From Rhineura floridana (Eukaryota; Chordata; Lepidosauria; Squamata; Rhineuridae), in NCBI RefSeq assembly GCF_030035675.1, contig NC_084484.1, positions 186,308,434-186,372,433 on the forward strand: a DNA stretch of 64,000 nucleotides, in the 5' to 3' direction. The notes beneath the pieces are model-generated. The model was given only the letters and a program-made list of their open reading frames with translations, did no database searches and was not told the DNA's origin. Of the stretch, positions 32,456 through 43,334 are shown piece after piece; the stretch's first letter is position 1; every line of letters begins with the position of its first letter. The position numbers and the translations under genes are program-made.

Positions 32456-33847
32456 AAGGGGTCGTTTCCCTCTTCCTCAGATGGACGTTCTCCTTGCCTG
32501 AGGCCCTCATTCTCCATGATAGCAGGAGAGCTAGCATCCTGGGAGTGGGACACAGCTATAATGTCCGTCCCCAATGGCCTCATCCACAAAGTTCTCTGCC
32601 TCTCTTGGCTTCTGCAGGTCGGCCACCTTGGCCTCAAGGAAACAAACTTGTTCCCGCAGAGCCAGGAGCTCCTTGCACTGAGGACACCCCCATGACTTCT
32701 GTCCAGCAGGCAGATAGTCGTACATGTTACAGACAGTGCAAAACGCTGGAAAGCCCCCACACCCTGCTGGCTCCCTACCTGCATAATTGTTTTTGTTGTT
32801 TATTGAGTTAATTTACTGAAAGTTTAGATATTCTTTGGGTCAAGAACAGACAGTCGATGCGGTGCACGGCGTGCCATGGTGTCCCCGACCTGCTGCCAAA
32901 CTTGTTCTGCTATTTAACTCACCTTGACACTTTGTCACTGGGGCAAGGACACATCATCAGCTGGGGCTCCCTCGCTAGGCTGTCCTAAATTGATATGCTG
33001 GCCGGTTCCTTCCAGCTTCTACTACAGCCAATGAGGCGATGGAGTGTGGCTCAAATTCCTGTGTGGATGAATTTTAAAAGGGGTTGGAGTCAGGGCAGTT
33101 TGGCCCCTACCAATGGGGAGTAAACAATGAGTGTTAATTAAGTAGACAATGGGTGGTGAGTTGACTGGAGATTAACTCCCTAGGGAAGTTTGCTTTCCTT
33201 CCTTCACTGAGAAAGATTGCTATTTAAAAACTTTTAATTTCACAAAATTTAACTTGCTTTTACTGGATTCCCTCACCTTTTTTTACTGAGGAGAACACAC
33301 ATTTTAAAGTGCAATATGCTCTGTAGTTTTCAGTGGCAACTTGCGCTCTAGCTTGTTTAGATGGACTTGTTTTTTTGCTCCTTTTAAACCGATCTGAAAG
33401 CTATATTTTCAGCTGAGTCTCTTTTCACCTATGAAAACTACCCAACCTTTTTAGTCTAGGAAAACTGAAATCTACACTGAGCTTGCTTTGAAAGGCTAAG
33501 ACTATCTTTTAATAACCTAGGCTGACACTCTCACTAGCTAGATCTGTATTATGTGGAGCTATATGTGTGTGGGGGGGGGTTCCTTTTTACCCCTTCTCCA
33601 AAATTGGAGTTTGGTCTAATTTACTGTGACCCCTCAAGCTTCTCTGCTAAGGAAGGGCTGCAAACTAGGTTTCTAATTTAGCTCCTGAGTTATTACAGAA
33701 TCTAACTCCTAGCACATGGTCTCTTACTGTGCCCCTATTAGTCTGAGCTGTTTCGTTAGTTAAATAATTAAATAAATAATAATTAAATAAATAAATGGGT
33801 GTTACTTACCCTCTTATTGCTCTGCTGCTAAACTTGCCTTCCCTAGC

Positions 33848-33896
33848 TAGAGGGACCAATGGCCCTGCTCAGTATAAAGCGGCTTCCTCTCATGTC
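33848..33896 (+). mobile_element. tRNA-SINE 3' scrap
   Basis: GGACCAATGGCCCTGCTCAG followed by TATAAAGCGGCTTCCT is the 3' end of the tRNA-SINE family. Confidence 0.6.
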
Positions 33897-34458
33897 CCTA
33901 AGTCCATGGGAAGAGCAAGATTCCACTGTGGGACTTCTGATGCAGATATCAGACTCTTATTCACTACATGACATGAGTTTAAACAAGGGGTGGTAAAAGT
34001 TTTGGCTCCAGTCCTTCAGTCCTGGAGGACAAGCAAGTATCCTCAAAAGGTTGTGAGTGACTCCTCAGCGTGCTATCAAAACTCTTTCTGGGTGGATTAA
34101 AGACATCTACTAGGCGAGGGCGGCTTACTTGGCTGGCTCTTGTCAAATGATACGATCCTGAGCTGTCAAATGGACCCTGGATCTGACCCAGAAAGACCAT
34201 TATGTTCTTCTCACATGTGTCTGTTAAGCATCATAAAAATGCTTTGGACAGCATCACTCTTGCATGAAGGGCAAAGAGAGAGTCGGAAGAAGGGTTTCTG
34301 TCTCTTACCACCAAAGAATCCCAAGTAAGCTTTGCAGTCAAGGAACTAGCAGGGGTGTAGTCGTTTGGGTCCTGGAAGGTCTTGGACCCCTTACTTTTGG
34401 GGGAGTCTCTAGTGCCTTATGAGGCAATCCGCATGAAAGAGGAGTGTGTTAGCTGCTG
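33897..34458. other. No feature recognised
   Basis: Single-copy-looking DNA. Short open frames show no family pattern. It may belong to the same unidentified insert as the open frame that follows. Confidence 0.3.
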
Positions 34459-34815
34459 AGAAAAGTCCCAATCAGTGTCAACAGCAAGCAAGCCTTTGTT
34501 AGTTCCTACTTCAAAAAGCCAAGCCAGGTTGTGGAGAGTGAGAATTTTGTGATTGTAGAAGAAGAGACAGTGAATCCTGATGGTAGCATCTCATCTACAT
34601 CATCAAGCAGTTTGGTAGCAGCAGGTGGTAAACATGCAGACACTGAACTCAGTCATTCAAGCAATAGCTCTGACGGAGAGAAAGGGCTGTCAAATGGTGA
34701 CGGTGACAGAGAAGCAGAAAGCAGCATTCCAGCCTGGGCAGGTTATTCTATAATCTTAGAAGGCTACATAACCTCAGAAGGAGGTGACTATTGTGAAGGG
34801 ACTCTGTGCTTCTGA
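34459..34815 (+). pseudogene. Unidentified open frame, acidic Ser-rich
   Basis: Open from just after a TAG at 34450 to a TGA at 34813. It reads KVPISVNSKQAFVSSYFKKP, then ESENFVIVEEETVNPDGSIS and a Ser/Asp/Glu-rich stretch (HSSNSSDGEKGLSNGDGDRE). No ATG starts the frame (34531 is GTG) and no splice donor is obvious. Composition looks protein-like, not random. It could be a retrocopy fragment of a host gene, part of an unrecognised transposon, or chance. I do not recognise the family. It lies between CR1 pieces, 22 kb upstream of PHOX2A. Confidence 0.3.
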
Positions 34816-34889
34816 ATTTGCTCCTGCACTACTGGGAATCAGAGAAGTCCTCTTGTGGATCAGGAGCTGACTAGGACACAGAAAGCAGA

Positions 34890-35150
34890 CAGTAGAAATA
34901 AATCCAGTGGAGGGCTGTAGAAAGTGGAGTCCCCTGAGGATCGGTATTGGGACCTCCTGTGCTTTTCAACCTGTTCATAACTGACCTAGAATTAGCAGTG
35001 AGCAGTGAAGTGGACATGTTTGCTGATGAGACAAAATTGTTCAGGGTTGTTAAAATAAAAGGGATTGCAAAGAGCTCTGAACGGACCTCTCCAAACTGAG
35101 CGAATGGCAGTAAAGTGGCAAATGCAATTCAATGTAAAACCAGTGCAAAG
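34890..35150 (+). mobile_element. CR1 LINE RT fragment
   Basis: Degenerate forward CR1: PVLFNLFITDLELAVSSEVD-like text with the FADDTKLF box region altered, then KWQMQFNVK. Fragment of the subfamily at 43125. Confidence 0.75.
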
Positions 35151-35474
35151 GGTTGCATGCGAGGATGCTTGGTGTTTGTTTCCGTTTTTATTTTGGTAAT
35201 TTGACATCATGGGGGAAGGGGCACCCCCTCTCCCAATGAGCCTGCAGTCCTCAGCGTGCCAGTTTTCATTCTCAAACAAGGAAGTTTCTAGGACCTGTAG
35301 AACCCAAGATAGAAGGCAAAACATGCAGACACTGTTCAGTTCGGTGAGAAACTAGCTTGCAGCCACCTTTCAGTGGTTGTAGCCAATTAATTAAGTCATA
35401 GCAGTGACTGGCATTTATGAAATCAAATCTAGCCAATTAGACAAAGGGAAAGATAGAGTGAAACACCCATTGTG

Positions 35475-35713
35475 TAGACCAGAGAACGGGAATCTTAGAC
35501 AAAGAGATCAAATGTGGCCCTCTAAGCCTTTCCATCTGGCCCTCCAGCCTGTCTCCAGACCACACCTCCCAAGTCATAGCTCAATAGTCTGCTTCCGACC
35601 CTCCTTGACTGGCAGAGTTGTGTGCTTGCACTTCCACAGGAATGTGGCCCCTGGAAGGTTGCCCAGAAGAGAGTGTGGCCCTCCTCAGGTTGAAAAGGGC
35701 TCCTCACCCCTCT
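35475..35713. mobile_element. hAT-like element remnant
   Basis: AAATGTGGCCCTCTAAGCC, CATCTGGCCCTCCAGCCTG and a right end GGTTGAAAAGGGCTCCTCAC then CCCTC. This is the style of hAT non-autonomous elements with CAGGGGTG ends. Left end and target duplication unclear. Confidence 0.45.
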
Positions 35714-35804
35714 AGATTAGACTCTAGAGAAGCTTTTTCCGCTGGTCTTCTCTGGTAGAGAAGAGATTGCTGCCTCATGGCACAATTCAGCTGTCCAGGA
35801 TTTT

Positions 35805-35960
35805 ACAATGATGATTTATTATTTATTTATTAAATATATATCCTGTCCTTCCTCCCAAAGGGAGCCCAGGGCAGCAAACAAATGATAAAGCACTAAGAGC
35901 ATCTTAAAAACAAAACATTTTTTTTTTAAATCTGAAAATCTCTCATAAAACCCAGTTTCA
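35805..35960 (-). mobile_element. L2-like LINE tail
   Basis: TTATTTATTAAATATATATC then TTCCTCCCAAAGGGAGCCCA, as at 1008. Confidence 0.6.
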
Positions 35961-36210
35961 ATGATGCAGATTTTACAGATCTTAATATAGCTATGTTTGG
36001 GGAGAAGTGTGTCAACTCAAAAACATAAGGTAGGAGCAAAGACATTTTGTTTCTAACCCACATTTTATTTCATATTTTCAAAAATTTATTCTCTCCTCTC
36101 ACACCACCAAATTTGAAAACATTTTAAAAAAATTACTTCACCAATGCTAATGCAGGTCAATAGCCATACTGCAGAGTGTTGTCATATATCCATTTTACAG
36201 AAGGAAATTC

Positions 36211-36318
36211 TCTCTCTCTCCCTCTCTCTCTCTCTCTCTGTGTGTGTGCATGCGTGCATGTGTGTGTGTAGTAGTAGTGGTGGTGCTGGTGGTGGTGCTG
36301 GTGGTGGTGCTGGTGCAA
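36211..36318. repeat. Compound simple repeat
   Basis: (TC)n, (TG)n, (GTA)n, then a 12-bp unit GGTGGTGCTGGT repeated about three times. Confidence 0.9.
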
Positions 36319-36544
36319 TTTATTCAGGGCCAGGTTTATCCACAGATGGACAGCAGGTCTAAGCATCGAGAACCAATGGAGTGGAAGATGTGGAACAGAA
36401 GTTTCTCAGAGGCCAAGTCTATGAAGGACTTGCCATTGCTCAGTCACCAGGTCTACCAGAATGGTAGACCCATTTTCTGATCTTGGTTAGATATGTTTGT
36501 TTTGTTGATTTGTTTGTTTGTAGTATTTACTGTGTCTTCTCAGA

Positions 36545-36858
36545 AAAAGATCCTCCGTGGCACAGAGTGGTAAGCGGCAGTAACGCAGCCAAAAGCTCTG
36601 CTCACAGCCGGAGTTCGATTCCAACAGAAGGAGGAAGTCGAATCTCCGGTAAAAGGGGTCGAGGTCCACTCAGCCTTCCATCCATCCGTGGTCGGTAAAA
36701 TGAGTACCCGGCATATGCTGGGGGGTAAAGAAAGTCCAGGGAAGGAACTGGCAATCCCACCCCATATATACGGTCTGCCTAGTAAACGTCACAAGACGTC
36801 ACCCTAAGAGTCGGAAACAACTCACACTACATGTGCGGGGACACCTTTACCTTTACCT
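36545..36858 (+). mobile_element. tRNA-derived SINE, (ACCTTT)n tail
   Basis: A-box GTGGCACAGAGTGGTAAGC, B-box GAGTTCGATTCC, body with CAGCCTTCCATCCATCCG, GGTCGGTAAAATGAGTACCC and CTGCCTAGTAAACGTCAC, then ACCTTTACCTTTACCTTT. Nearly complete. A different SINE family from the others here. Confidence 0.88.
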
Positions 36859-36939
36859 TTCTCCTCAGAAAAATTCTTGCAGACATCCACAAGTTTCATA
36901 AATACTAATAGGGGCTGAGCTGACAGTTACTGACAATGA

Positions 36940-37019
36940 AGGGGGTCTTGGGGACTTCTTCACATCGCGCAATCTGTGGAGTTCACTCCCACAAGAGGTG
37001 GTGATGGCCGGCCACCAGC
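36940..37019 (+). mobile_element. CR1 ORF2 C-terminal scrap
   Basis: CTGTGGAGTTCACTCCCACA then AGGTGGTGATGGCC encodes the WSSLPQEVVMA-like end of CR1 ORF2. It stops where a Copia LTR begins. Confidence 0.65.
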
Positions 37020-37457
37020 TTGGGTTGGGACTGCATGGGGTTAAAAAGGGTAGATAGAGAGGAGACCTCCTGATTGCTAGGCTATACCTATCCTTTGATC
37101 TCCTGCTGTCTCTCCCTTCCTGCTAGACTGATAAGCAAAGGATGTTGACCACATCTGCTGGTCTCCTTCCTCCTTTCTCTTGAGAGGGAGAGCAGACATC
37201 TTCCTTTTGTCTCTCCCTCTCCTCCAAGCATGAGGGCAAACACTAGGCTTAGTGTTTGCGTCTCCAACTGAGCTAGTTAGCTAGCTGTAGAACTTTCCTA
37301 TCAAGTATGTACTTCCAGAATAAAGTAGTTCTTTCTTATTTTAAAGCATAAAGTCTCTGTCTAACTAATTTGCAGGGAAGGTGTAATCTTTAGCAAAGAT
37401 TCAAGCACACAAAGCTCCCTCAGATGCTCAAGTGCCGAATTTCACTACTCTGCAACA
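37020..37457 (+). mobile_element. Copia-type solo LTR (fossil), family B
   Basis: An LTR of about 440 bp bounded by TGGGTTGGGACTGCAT and CTACTCTGCAACA, with a polyadenylation signal (CCAGAATAAAGTAG). It is homologous along its length to the LTR at 61348-62197, which carries Copia pol sequence. No internal region remains. Moderately old fossil. Confidence 0.8.
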
Positions 37458-37639
37458 CAGGATGGCCCCCTTCACTAGCGATAAGAGGCCACGAGTTGGC
37501 TTCAGGTGGGAGGACTCAAAGGCTTGTGAATTTCATTAAGCCTGTTGGGGTCATCCCCCACCCCCAGTTGGAGCTGTGATCTGCATCCTGGTTTTCTTGG
37601 CCTCACAACAAGGGGTGGGAATGCGGGGTATGGACTTAT

Positions 37640-37700
37640 TTATTTGTTTGTTTGTTTATTACATTTATATACCGCCCCATAGCCAAAGCTCTCTGGGTGG
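37640..37700 (-). mobile_element. L2-type LINE tail
   Basis: (TTTG)n then ATTTATATACCGCCCCATAG and CCAAAGCTCTCTGGGTGG, the inverse of 720-770. Confidence 0.65.
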
Positions 37701-38080
37701 TTTACTTAAAGGAAAGGAAAGGGGCCCAGGGCCACAAGCCATTAGAAAGATTTCCGGTGCGATACCCACGGAAATCATTAGGAGTGAAATAAGCACCTGG
37801 TAGCTCCCATATCCTGGCCATGTTGCTTTTGCAGGAGGATTTCCCAGTGGCTTGTGCCATAAACCTCCCTCTTTAGGATGTCCAAAAAGTGTCTGATAAG
37901 CGGCAGTGAGGAGGCTCTGTTTCTGGTCTTGAGTGACAATCTAAAATTGAAAATCTAAAATCTAATCCATCTGATATATCCTTTGGCTTGCAACACCTTC
38001 TCCGTTTTGTCCAGGCTTTCACATAGATGTATGTTTGCGATCACACACACACACCCTGCTATTTTGCCTTCCCTCCTCTA
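37701..38080. other. No feature recognised
   Basis: Unremarkable sequence with a short (CA)n run at 38043. Confidence 0.3.
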
Positions 38081-38257
38081 AGGTTGCCAACTTTTTTTCT
38101 TGCCAAGGCTCTGGAGTTTAGCAAGGCTCTTCTACACAAAAGTGAGCCTTTACCTAGCACGGAGATACCATAATGAGATATTCCACTGCTGACATAGCTT
38201 TGTCTGTTATGCGGTTTTAAGGGTGCAGGAGCTCTGGCCCTAAAAAGTTGGCAACCT
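38081..38257. mobile_element. TIR element (MITE)
   Basis: Ends AGGTTGCCAACTTTTT and, inverted, AGGTTGCCAACTTTTTA. The subterminal GGCTCTGGAG and CTCTGGCC phrases are also inverted. About 177 bp, no coding capacity, superfamily unclear. Confidence 0.75.
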
Positions 38258-38671
38258 CCCTCCCTACTCCCAAATTCCCTTAGATGCTTCCTAAGGAAGA
38301 ATCTCCCCATTGAAGCATGGTGACAAAAGGTTTCAATGCTAATTAGACTTTTAAATCCTCTTTAGTGAAAGTGTTTGTCTTGAAAATGTGCTTAATCCTT
38401 TCGCTTCCCCTCTGCTTTGGATTTCCCTGGAAAACAGGAGGGGGCACTTGGACTTTAAAATCCATTACTACCCAGTAGGCCACTAATTGGGGGGGGGTGA
38501 GTGGTTCTTCATTCAAATGGGGGGTCTGTATAAATAAGGGGAGAGGCCGAGAGAACAAAATTCATCAGAATAATACATTTGGGGTAAGGGTTGCTAAATA
38601 TTTTAAAGGCTGATCCCAGCAAGACAATCCTGGCCTGGTCACTGTTAATTCTGGAGCAGTACAATGTTATT
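38258..38671. other. No feature recognised
   Basis: Single-copy-looking stretch with a poly-G. No gene. Confidence 0.3.
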
Positions 38672-38927
38672 GAGGCTATCATACTTTGGACACATCGTGA
38701 GAAGACATGATTCATTAGAAAATATAATAATGCTGGGAAAAACAGAAGGGAGTAGAAAAAGAGGAAGGCCAAACAAGAGATGGATTGATTCCATAAAGGA
38801 AGCCACAGACCTGAACTTAACAAGATCTGAGCAGGGTGGTTCATGACAGATGCTCTTGGAGGTTGCCGATTCATTGGGTCACCGTAAGTCATAATCGACT
38901 TGAAGGCACGTAACAACAACAAACAAT
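38672..38927 (+). mobile_element. Bov-B LINE 3' fragment
   Basis: RLSYFGHIVRRHDSLENIIM, GSRKRGRPNKRWIDSIKEAT, then GGCACGTAACAACAACAAAC. Confidence 0.9.
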
Positions 38928-39239
38928 GCTATTTTAATAGTTTTAATATATCATTATATGTTATTGATTTCTGTTTTGGACATCATTTTGAGATTGTTTT
39001 GAATAAGATTTCTAAACAAATATATAGCGTACATGGCACAGACCCTTTTCAGCCGAAATGATGATGCCCAGGCTTTCAGCATAAAGGCTCCTGTGCCTTC
39101 CATACAGGCACCTCACATTGACAAGTAACTAGAGAAGGCCCCTTGGGGAGCACCACCTCCTCAAGCAGGACTAGCGGCACCTTCTAAAATTCTGCCCGAA
39201 GCATCAAAGACCCAGGAGCTCTCCTGTCCTGTCCTGTGC

Positions 39240-39600
39240 TTGGACATTTATTGATTCAGTCACCTAGCCTTTCTTTCCAATCCACTGGGAGTGTTCAAGG
39301 CAGCTTACATGAACAATACTAACTAATCGCATAATGAAAATGAGAGTGAAAATTCAGCAAAACAAACTAAGCCAGGAGAGAAGCGGAAGACACAACAGGC
39401 TTATCAAACTAGATATCTCAGACAGAAGGCAGCTTGCCTAAACTGAAAAGCCTTCACCTAGCAAGAAAAGGAGGAAGTGAGGAGAATATCTTGGGGGAGG
39501 GAGTTCCATAGTTTGGGCATTGCCACTAAGTAAACCTCAGCGGGGCGGGGAGGCACATGAAAGGAGGCTCTTTCCAGCATGGGCTGGAAGGACCAGACAG
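39240..39600 (-). mobile_element. Old L2-like fragment
   Basis: TCCACTGGGAGTGTTCAAGG, GAAAAGCCTTCACCTAGCAA, GAGTTCCATAGTTTGGGCAT and GCCACTAAG parallel the L2 3' region on the reverse strand. Confidence 0.55.
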
Positions 39601-39602
39601 GG

Positions 39603-40174
39603 CAGGGTTGGAAACCCTTTTCAGCCTGAGGCCGTGTTCCCTTCTGGCTAGGGTTGCCAGGTTCATGGCCTGAGACTGATCCTGTATCTTGGAGGCCGGG
39701 CCTGACAACCAAGAGGTCTTCCGTATCTTTAAAAGTTGTGCAGAGGGAAGGGAGAATTCCACCTTGTGGTTTTTCCCATTACAGAGTTGCAAGAACACTT
39801 GCACTTGGCTGACTTTCTCTTCTCCTAAAGATACAGGATCAGTCTCAGGCCATGGACCTGGCAACCCTACTTCAGGCCAACTTTCTGGGGGCCACATATC
39901 CGTGGTGGGTGGGGCCAGATGTAATGGATGTAAAGGTTACCTTCTTATCTCAGCAGGCGAGGGTCTCCACACCCTCACACACCCACTCTAGCATCCACCC
40001 ACACAAGCCAAGAGGCACGATCGGAGTGCAAGGACACAGTCTGGCCAGGCAAAAACACTCAAGCAGGTTCAGAATGGAGCCCGTGGGAGTGTGGGCAGAG
40101 GAGAATCCTAAGGGCTAGGTAGAGAGGCCTGCAGGGCCCCACTTGGCCCCCAGGCCTGAGGTTCCCCACCCATG
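39603..40174. mobile_element. hAT-like element carrying a nested MITE
   Basis: Ends CAGGGTTGGAAACCC and, inverted, CATGGGTGGGGAACCTCAGG. Flanks AGACAGGG and ATACAGAG agree at six of eight positions, as an aged 8-bp duplication. A TA-flanked MITE (39651-39873) sits inside. No transposase frame. Confidence 0.65.
39651..39873. mobile_element. TA-flanked TIR element (MITE)
   Basis: Long inverted ends: GGGTTGCCAGGTTCATGGCC then TGAGACTGATCCTGTATCTT at left, and the complement at right, with TA on both sides (a TA duplication suits Tc1/mariner-type insertion). About 220 bp. A second, left-truncated copy is at 12350. Confidence 0.88.
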
Positions 40175-40496
40175 ATACAGAGGGAGATGGTCCTGAAGGT
40201 GTTGTAGGTCAACAGGGTTCAAATGCTCTGCACCAGAGATCCCTTTCCATGGTGGCTTGTCTGCCACACAGCCTCTGCACTTCGCCAGGCAGAATGTGGG
40301 TGTGTTAGGAAGCCATGTCCTGTTTTCAGAGGGTACTGGGCGCACCTCCTAGGCCTCACTGCTGCCACCTCACCGGAAGTGGAATGGTGCCTTGAAATGG
40401 CTCCCTTGCCCTTAACAAATGTATATCCTCAATGTTTAATTGAAGTACTTTCCTAATAATGGATGCTGCTGGATTGAGGGGTTCTAGGAGAAAAGT
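40175..40496. other. No feature recognised
   Basis: Flank between the hAT-like element and an LTR. No gene. Confidence 0.3.
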
Positions 40497-40992
40497 GTTG
40501 GAAGTGAGGCAAGAGCAACTCCTGTTTGGGTTCTTTTGTTTGCGTTCCAGAAGGAAGATAGAGTTCGGGGCCTCCAGAGGAAGATAGAGTTCGGGGCCTC
40601 CAGCTGGCTAGGCTGCCTACCTTTACCTGTGCTCTTCTCTACCTAACTTCCTTCCTTGTAACCTGATATGCTCAGGGAAGCTGACCTGCCCCTCCTTCCT
40701 TTGTCTTCTTTGACTGTCGGAGGAGAGAGGAGACATCTCTATCTGCTCTCTCTCCTGAGCCATGAGGGCAAGACCCAGGTCGTCCAACTTAGTTAGTTAG
40801 TTAGAACTAGGTATGCTTTCCTATCTACTATATATTTCTATAAATAAAGTAGCTTTTCTTATTTTACTAAGCCTTAAGTCTCAGTGATCTAAATGCAGGG
40901 TAAAAGACTGCTTCTAAGGTAAAGACACGCACTGGTACACACAGCTCAAACCATTGACGATCTCTGCTCATTTATACAAATTTTCATAACAC
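40497..40992 (+). mobile_element. Copia-type solo LTR (fossil), family A
   Basis: Bounded by TGTTGGAAGTGAGGC and TTTTCATAACA, with AGTTAGTTAG motifs and a polyadenylation signal (ATAAATAAAGTAGC). An internal 27-bp tandem duplication (AGGAAGATAGAGTTCGGGGC unit) lies near 40553. Related along the 3' half to family B. No internal region. Confidence 0.8.
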
Positions 40993-41033
40993 AATGGAAG
41001 GCCAGGCATTGGTTGCATTTGAATCTGCTAAGC

Positions 41034-41360
41034 CAGAGGTTTCCAAAGCTTAGTCTGTGGACCAGCAGTGGTCCATGAGCATCATTCAGGTGGTCCCTGG
41101 CAGGGCCACATTAAATGTGTGCATTGGGTTTAGATTGCATTTCTGTCGCTTCCTTTCTTTCTTACATTGTGGATTATTGTGTCACCATTTCAGTTCCATG
41201 ATGTGCACATTGCAATACAAGACAAGAAGCAAGAGGAATGTCATGCAAAATCATCCTGCCCCGAGCACGGCACAAGTAGTACAATGGGCAGAAAAATCAT
41301 GGAGTGGTCCACCAAGACACTCAGCAGTTTTCCAGGGGGAAAAACATTTGCAGATCCCTG
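41034..41360. mobile_element. Non-autonomous hAT-like element
   Basis: Ends CAGAGGTTTCCAAAGC and, inverted, CAGGGATCTGCAAATG. Flanks TGCTAAGC and TTCTGAGC agree at six of eight positions. The interior has CAGTGGTCCATGAGC and GGAGTGGTCCACCAAG. No transposase. Confidence 0.7.
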
Positions 41361-41965
41361 TTCTGAGCTGTTCTTTTCAGCAGATCAAGTGCATCTTCTA
41401 TACCCTCTAAGAGGAGGCAACAGAAAGATCAGAAAATGGCTTTGGGAGATCTGAGTGGCTCTCCTTCATCAGAAGATACATCCATGTAATCAGTGGATCA
41501 ATAACCCACTTCACCCTTTCTGGGACCAGTAAGCCCTGGAAGGGAGGTAGCCTGTAAATGCACCTCTGTAGCCTCCACCAATGCCTCCACCCTGAAGGGC
41601 TGCTGTGGCTGGGTTGGATGGAGCCAAGGAAGATGGATGGGGCAGCAGAGGGGAGCGGGTGAGTGATTGGAAACTGATGTGGAATCAATCCGGCCCCTCC
41701 CTCCTTTGCCGATTTAGCTGTAGTCCCAAAAAGGACAGTTGAGACATGGAGGAAAGGGATGGAGGCCGTAGATGGTTTGCTCCCTGGGATCTGAGAGCTG
41801 CACCTACAGGTGACAGAGCACTATCAGGATGCAGAGAGACCCCCTCCTCCTAAACCTCTTGCAGCGTCTCTGGTGCCCCTAATGACAGCAGCAATCCAAG
41901 CAGCTCTTTGGCCTGCTAGCCCAGAGGACCGGGGCCCATTGCTTCTCTCCCTGAATTGATAGCCC
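41361..41965. other. No feature recognised
   Basis: GC-balanced sequence, no coding or repeat similarity that I can support. Confidence 0.3.
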
Positions 41966-42437
41966 TGTTGGAAGTGGGGCAAGAGCAACTCCTGTTTTGT
42001 TCTTTTGTCTAAGCTCCAGAGGGAAGATAGAGCTAGGGTCCTCCAGATGGACAGGCTTTGTTTACCTTTTACCTGTGATGCTCTGACTGACTTCCTTCTG
42101 TCGCTAGACTGTGACACCTTTAGGGAAGCTTACCTGCCCCTCCTCCTTCCGCCCTTTCCATTCCATTCTCCTCCGGCTGTCCAGGAGAGAGGAGACTTCC
42201 TTTGTCTCTGCTCTCTCTCCGAGCATGGGACTGACTCCCACACCTGGGCGTTATGCCTCCAACTTAGCTAGTTAGTTAGAACTAGGTATGCCTTTTCTAT
42301 CTACTATGTATTTCTATAAATAAAGTAGCTTTTCTTATTTTACTAAGTCTCAAGTCTCAATGTTACTGATGCAGGGTAAAAGCCTGCTTTCTTAGGCAAA
42401 TGCACGCACACGCTGGCACACTCACATTTCAACATCT
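41966..42437 (+). mobile_element. Copia-type solo LTR (fossil), family A
   Basis: TGTTGGAAGTGGGGCAAGAG start, same body and polyadenylation signal as the copy at 40497. The 3' terminus is truncated. Confidence 0.8.
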
Positions 42438-42657
42438 GCTGTTACTCTCTGTGCTGTGGTGCTGCTTTTAAACAAAATTAAGCAACACAACTACACACAG
42501 CACAACAAGCCCGAAGGAGCCAGGCCCTTGCCTGAATAAGAATGTGCCTTGGCCTTGCTGAGGTGTCATCAACAATGCATGCGTCCTGTCTGTGACAACA
42601 GCCAGCCAAAGGCCTCTGGCTGCTCAAAGGCAGGGCATGAAGATGAGGAGCCTGAAC

Positions 42658-42795
42658 CAGCCTTTGCCACCCTGGTGCCCTCCAGATATTTTGGATTACA
42701 ACTCTCATCAGCACCAGCATTATGCAGCTATGCTGGCTGGGGCTGATGGGAGTTGCAGTCCAAACATCTAGAGAGCATCAGGTTGGAGAAGGCTG
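42658..42795. mobile_element. Palindromic hAT-like MITE
   Basis: Arms CAGCCTTTGCCACCCTGGTG and, inverted, CAGCCTTCTCCAACCTGATG, around ACAACTCTCATCAGC. The same family is at 63573. Target duplication decayed. Confidence 0.8.
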
Positions 42796-43334
42796 TTTTA
42801 AGAAGACTTGCTTCTGAGGAAACATGCCTAGGATCAAGCCTATGTGAAAACTGCAGCTCATAAATTCATGTAAATAAAAAAACACTAGTAAATCTAGGAT
42901 TTTTGCTTCTCACTTTCTGTGGGATGGGTGCTGTCCAGAACCCAGAAATTAAGGTTAGAATCTGCAGTAGCTGGATAAGAAAAGGATGGGGAACATTCCA
43001 GAACATACAAAACAGGAAGCCGCCTTCCAGCCGTTATGTAAATTTGTATAAATGAGCAGAGATTGGCAGTCGGTCTGAGATGTGTGTGTGCCAGTGTGTG
43101 CGTTTACCTAAGTGGCAGGATTTAAGAACATAAGAACATAAGAAGAGCCTGCTGGATCAGGCCAGTGGCCCATCTAGTCCAGCATCCTGTTCTCACAGTG
43201 GCCAACCAGGTGCCTGGGGGAAGCCCGCAAGCAGGACCCGAGTGCAAGAACACTCTCCCCTCCTGAGGCTTCCGGCAACTGGTTTTCAGAAGCATGCTGC
43301 CTCTGACTAGGGTGGCACAGCACAGCCATCACGG

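Larger units (their letters stand above)
24642..33850 (-). mobile_element. Long CR1 LINE split by several later insertions
   Basis: CR1 segments in one order and strand: 24642-27167 (3' UTR and RT; starts with repeats of GAACATAA), 28819-29461 (endonuclease start and spacer, minus a hAT element), 31688-32139 (ORF1 esterase end) and 32456 to about 33850 (ORF1 start and 5' UTR). The intervening pieces are CR1 of another subfamily, a hAT MITE, two Bov-B copies (one with L2 and CR1 inside) and an L2 end. The matching intact copy at 43125-46850 confirms segment order. The 5' boundary is uncertain. ORF2 is broken into many frames. Confidence 0.8.

Noticed and set aside
36244-36480. Val-rich frame as a membrane peptide
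   Set aside because: It is the translation of a GTG-rich simple repeat.
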